This document shows positions 22,356-25,019 of a DNA stretch of 25,019 nt, piece after piece (within the stretch, counting starts at the first letter, position 1; every line of letters begins with the position of its first letter). The translations under genes were made by a program, and so were the position numbers. Location of the stretch: contig CAJUFI010000065.1 in the NCBI GenBank assembly GCA_910585665.1, positions 1 through 25,019 of the forward strand, given 5' to 3'. The notes beneath the pieces were generated by a model. That model was not told the origin of the DNA and searched no databases. It was given only the letters and a program-made list of their open reading frames with translations. The DNA is from an uncultured Acetatifactor sp. GTDB taxonomy: Bacteria; Bacillota; Clostridia; Lachnospirales; Lachnospiraceae.

Positions 22356-23061
22356 TTAAAAAAGATAAGCCTCCCTGTCCTTCAGCACCTTCACCCTGTC
22401 CCGGTAGGGCGCGAATGCTGGTATGCTGCCGAATGTATCCGCACATTCCGTATGCATGGGAATGATGACTTTCGGGTTGGTCAGGCGTATCACTTTTTCA
22501 ATGGTTTCCGCATAGGCATGTCCGCTGGTATGCAGGATTTCCATCCGATGGTTCCCGATGAACTTTTGAATCGCGGGACTGGCATGCTCCCCCTTCAGGT
22601 ATCCCGTCCATTTGGGTCAGCATCAGCTTCGCCTGGTAGGCGTCACACACGAAATCCATCCCCCAGGGGAGCGCGTGGTAAAATTCCATAATGCTGTCCA
22701 AATTGGTGGATGACACTAAAATGACAGATTCCTTATTCGCCCGGAACAGTTCCCTGGCGCGTCTTCCCAGATCCGCTTCCGTCCGTATCGGGTTCCGCCC
22801 TGCTTCATCCATGCGGGACAACATCGTCCCCTCCGTAATCAGGATATCGATTTCCTTTATGTACTTGGCAATCATCCGTTGGAGCGCATCATTTTTCCCT
22901 GCTGTTCCATGCTCCCTGAAATCCCCGGTGAACAGAATCCGCTTTCCATCTATTTCAATCAGCAACATATAGGCATCCAGGGCGAAATGATCCACCAAAA
23001 ACGGCGTCACCTTAATATCACCGAAGTCGGAAATCGTCCTGCCGGGGCAATAGGTCTTCAT
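22356..23061 (-). pseudogene. MBL-fold hydrolase (RNase J/CPSF-like), broken
   Basis: Two frames together make parts of one metallo-beta-lactamase-fold protein. From 23061 the first frame has VTPFLVDHFALDAYMLLIE, LFTGDFREHG and ITEGTMLSR. The second, ending at 22356, has EILHTSGHAYAETIEKV and PMHTECADTF. Near 22600 a one-base frame change separates them: read in the downstream frame the join gives GYLKGEHASPAIQKF, as expected for the family. Missing are the N-terminal ~80-100 residues with the HxHxDH zinc motif and a middle block before MDGYL. So there are at least three lesions: 5' truncation, internal deletion and frameshift. In-frame text upstream of the ATG (NLYPGQRIQS) suggests that the ATG is not the original start. 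Confidence 0.85.
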
Positions 23062-23184
23062 GCTCTGTATCCGCTGCCCTGGATAAAGATTAATGGTATA
23101 TGCGACTAAACCATGTCGTTTTAAGGTCGCTCTGCATGATATGCTCCATATACAAAATAAATGAAAAACCCAGGAGGATTATCT

Positions 23185-23349
23185 ATGGCACATATCAGGC
23201 TGACCAAAAGGGGGCAGGCGCTTGCAGCGAAAAGAAAAGCAAAAAGAAAGGTTGCAGCACTCCAGAAAGAAGTATTCAAAATGTATACACTGAAAAATAC
23301 TGGCGAAAAAGTATTGGTCAATGAAAATGAGATTTTCCGGCAAAAATAG
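23185..23349 (+). CDS. Small basic protein of unknown function (54 aa)
   Basis: MAHIRLTKRGQALAAKRKAK opens a 54-residue frame whose ATG at 23185 has a perfect AGGAGG 7 nt upstream. An in-frame ATG at 23161 lacks such a site and is rejected. The first half is a Lys/Arg/Ala-rich helix and the second is more ordinary (VFKMYTLKNTGEKVLVNENE). The net charge is strongly positive, so nucleic-acid or membrane binding is possible. I do not recognise a family. It is transcribed towards the VWA gene and away from the broken MBL gene. No clear sigma-A promoter was seen in the 120 nt upstream. Confidence 0.65.
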   Translation: MAHIRLTKRGQALAAKRKAKRKVAALQKEVFKMYTLKNTGEKVLVNENEIFRQK

Positions 23350-23369
23350 AATTTGTGACGCAGGCAATG

Positions 23370-23395
23370 ACAGCGAGGGCTTTTGCCCTCGCTGT
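23370..23395. terminator. Strong hairpin between convergent genes
   Basis: ACAGCGAGGGC (23370-23380) pairs perfectly with GCCCTCGCTGT (23385-23395) around TTTT. Neither side has a T-run, so it is not a textbook intrinsic terminator. It sits exactly between the stop codons of the small basic protein and the VWA gene and probably blocks read-through or protects 3' ends both ways. Confidence 0.55.
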
Positions 23396-23423
23396 TCCGC
23401 TGAAAATCCGCCGCCTACCTGCC

Positions 23424-24626
23424 CTACCGGTTGGACATCAGCTTCACCATGGCCTGGTTCAGCCCGTCCACAGTCAGCTTATACATGGGGAAAATCTCCT
23501 TCACCGCCGTCTCCGCCTCACGCCAGGGGGCGCGGCCAGGTGCCATCTTGGGGTTCAGCCATACTACCTTCTTGTATTTCTTCTTCAGCAGCTGTAGCCA
23601 CTCGTAGCCGGACAGGCCGCCGTTGGGGCCTCTGTAATTGCCCGTATCCGAATACAGCTCCTCCGGCGCCATGGCGGCGTCCCCAACGATTATCACCTTG
23701 TAGTCACTGTCCACATTGCGGAACATCCACTCCGTGTCCACCCAGTCCCCGTTCTCGCACTCCGGGGTCTTGTACACCTTGCTGTAGATGCAGTTGTGGA
23801 AATAGTAGGTCTTCACGTCCTTGTAGTGGTTGGACTTATGGATGGCCTGGAACAGGTCGTTCAGCAGGCTGCTGAAGGGAATCATGGTGCCGCCGGAATC
23901 CATCAGGAGCAGGAGCTTCACCGCGTTCTTCCTGGGCTTCTGCATGACAATCTGCAGGCAGCCGCCGTTGTTGCAGGTCTTGTCCACGGTGCCGTTGATA
24001 TCCAGTTCCGTCTCCGGGATGTCCAGCCTGCTGGAGAACTGCCGGAGCTTCCGGAACGCCATCTGGAACTGCCTGTTGTCCAGGACACGGTCATCCCTGA
24101 AATCCCGGTACTTCCTTGCCCCCACCACCGCAAAGGCGGACTGGTAGCCGGTCTTGCCGCCCACCCGGACGCCGCCCACGTTGCCGCCGGTATTGCCGAA
24201 GGAGGTCTTGCCCATGGTGCCGATCCAAAAGCTGCCGCCATTGTGCTCGCTGTCCTGATCCTTCAGGCGCTGGCGGAACTTCTCCTCCACGTCCTCCTTG
24301 TCGATCTGGAGATCCTCCATCTTGTTCATATGGTCTCTGGCCTCCTCGTGAGCCAGCTCCATCATGTCGGACTTGTCCAGCCAGCGCAGCATCTCCTTGC
24401 CCACCTCGGTCTCCCTCTGGGCAGCCTTGAAGCACTCCTCGAAGGCCATATCGAATTTGTCGAAATCCGTCTCGCTCTTCACCAGAATCATCCGGGCCGT
24501 ATAATAGAACTGGGTCAGGGAGCTGCCGCAGAGCCCCTTGTCCAGCGCTTCCTGGAAGGTCAGCCACTCCCCCAGGGTCACCCGCAGCCCCTTCTCCCTC
24601 AGTGTCTCAAAAAATTTTATGAACAT
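23424..24626 (-). CDS. VWA-domain protein, CoxE-like
   Basis: A 400-residue protein of the CoxE-like VWA group, which normally works with a MoxR-type AAA+ ATPase in metal insertion or protein maturation. Residues 1-150 are helical and charged. Residues ~135-175 are a Gly-rich linker (GNTGGNVGGVRVGG). The VWA domain begins around residue 235, with the metal-site motif LLLMDSGGTM in place of the usual DxSxS, then YFHNCIYSKVY and VIIVGDAAMAP. The first Asp and a Thr remain but a Gly replaces one Ser, so metal binding may be altered. The ATG at 24626 has a GAGGA site about 6 nt upstream. The partner ATPase is not in the window; it may lie just past the right edge. Confidence 0.88.
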   Translation of the reverse strand: MFIKFFETLREKGLRVTLGEWLTFQEALDKGLCGSSLTQFYYTARMILVKSETDFDKFDMAFEECFKAAQRETEVGKEMLRWLDKSDMMELAHEEARDHMNKMEDLQIDKEDVEEKFRQRLKDQDSEHNGGSFWIGTMGKTSFGNTGGNVGGVRVGGKTGYQSAFAVVGARKYRDFRDDRVLDNRQFQMAFRKLRQFSSRLDIPETELDINGTVDKTCNNGGCLQIVMQKPRKNAVKLLLLMDSGGTMIPFSSLLNDLFQAIHKSNHYKDVKTYYFHNCIYSKVYKTPECENGDWVDTEWMFRNVDSDYKVIIVGDAAMAPEELYSDTGNYRGPNGGLSGYEWLQLLKKKYKKVVWLNPKMAPGRAPWREAETAVKEIFPMYKLTVDGLNQAMVKLMSNR

Positions 24627-24683
24627 ATTCCATCCTCTTCCAGACTCTCCGGAGTCACTTCACCTGAATCCGCCGGAGCTGTG

Positions 24684-24815
24684 CTATCGGCGCTCCTTTT
24701 TCCCGGCTTCTTCCGGCCTTTGCTTCCTGACGTCCCGATTTTTCCGTTTCTCTCCTATCTTCTGCGCCATCTTATGGCACCACTCCAGCAACATCTGATT
24801 CGCTATCTGTCCCAT
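24684..24815 (-). CDS. Possible 43-residue basic protein
   Basis: An ATG at 24815 opens MGQIANQMLLEWCHKMAQKI, then a Lys/Arg/Glu-rich tail to a TAG at 24684-24686. An AAGGA lies about 9 nt upstream. It occupies the middle of the 340-nt gap before the VWA gene and reads in the same direction. The amphipathic N-terminal helix is protein-like, but the frame is short and nothing is recognised, so it may be chance. The remaining DNA of the gap (24627-24683 and 24816-24966) shows nothing else. Confidence 0.3.
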   Translation of the reverse strand: MGQIANQMLLEWCHKMAQKIGEKRKNRDVRKQRPEEAGKKERR

Positions 24816-24966
24816 CGCCACTTCCTTCCGGCCGTCATCGGCTCTGTTCGAGAATATTTTTCATGTCCCTGTGGCCAGCCTGTCCATTTGAAGGATTTCA
24901 CATCCCCCCCAAAATACGTTCGGCGGACGGCCATCACCCACGCCCTTTTGCCGCAAGACAGCCGCC

Positions 24967-25019
24967 TTACAGATTCGGCTCCTGCCGCACCAGCTGCAGA
25001 TCCTCGTCCTTCTTCACCA
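24967..25019 (-). CDS. C-terminal end of an unidentified protein
   Basis: An open frame enters from the right edge and ends at the TAA at 24967-24969; the visible residues are VKKDEDLQLVRQEPNL. It is on the same strand as the VWA gene. A MoxR-type AAA+ ATPase would be the expected partner here, but 16 residues do not show it. Confidence 0.45.
   Translation of the reverse strand, partial: VKKDEDLQLVRQEPNL

Overview
The window looks like chromosome from an anaerobic, spore-forming Firmicute, most likely a fairly GC-rich Lachnospiraceae-type Clostridium. The grounds are a clear spoIVA (a gene of endospore formers), a tyrosyl-tRNA synthetase behind a Tyr T-box leader, AGGAGG-type ribosome sites nearly everywhere, and several protein types common in gut Clostridia (lipoprotein serpin, CoxE-like VWA protein, FtsX-type ABC exporter with its own two-component system). 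Nearly all genes lie on the minus strand. No rRNA, tRNA or CRISPR array was found.

Right to left within the minus-strand blocks: (1) 217-7045 is a nucleoside/purine salvage operon read from a consensus promoter at 7017-7045 through a ~210-nt structured leader: purine-nucleoside phosphorylase, cytidine deaminase, an MTA/SAH-deaminase-like amidohydrolase and an NCS2 guanine/hypoxanthine permease. A membrane-anchored MutS-like ATPase follows, then the first 17 codons of an unknown gene. Three of these proteins carry hydrophilic low-complexity inserts or extensions, two of them built from in-frame tandem repeats. (2) 7267-9095, plus strand: a DUF2142/GT-C-like membrane protein followed by the 3' remnant of an AlbA_2/AAA_4-type regulator. 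(3) 9439-12597: spoIVA and, upstream of it on the same strand, a lipoprotein serpin. A 14-bp inverted repeat at the spoIVA start overlaps both a sigma-E-like promoter and the Shine-Dalgarno sequence. (4) 12983-18609: a response regulator/histidine kinase pair and an ABC exporter (two FtsX-type permeases and an ATPase). Both promoters share the same 11-bp-phased TGGAG direct repeats at the same distance from the -10, so the two units probably form one regulon. (5) 18874-20573: tyrS with its terminator, T-box leader and a perfect TTGACA-17-TATAAT promoter. That promoter lies inside the 3' end of the next gene. (6) 20491-23061: a worn accessory patch holding a small HTH protein, a phosphoesterase cut off in mid-domain, an intact PD-(D/E)XK nuclease-like protein of unknown role, and a broken metallo-beta-lactamase-fold gene. 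(7) 23185-25019: a 54-residue basic protein on the plus strand, a CoxE-like VWA protein, a possible 43-residue ORF, and the tail of an unidentified gene.

The strongest candidates for new biology are the spoIVA start-site hairpin, the structured leader of the purine operon, the in-frame repeat growth in metabolic enzymes, and the PD-(D/E)XK protein inside the decaying patch. Assignments rest on reading motifs by eye; no database search was possible.
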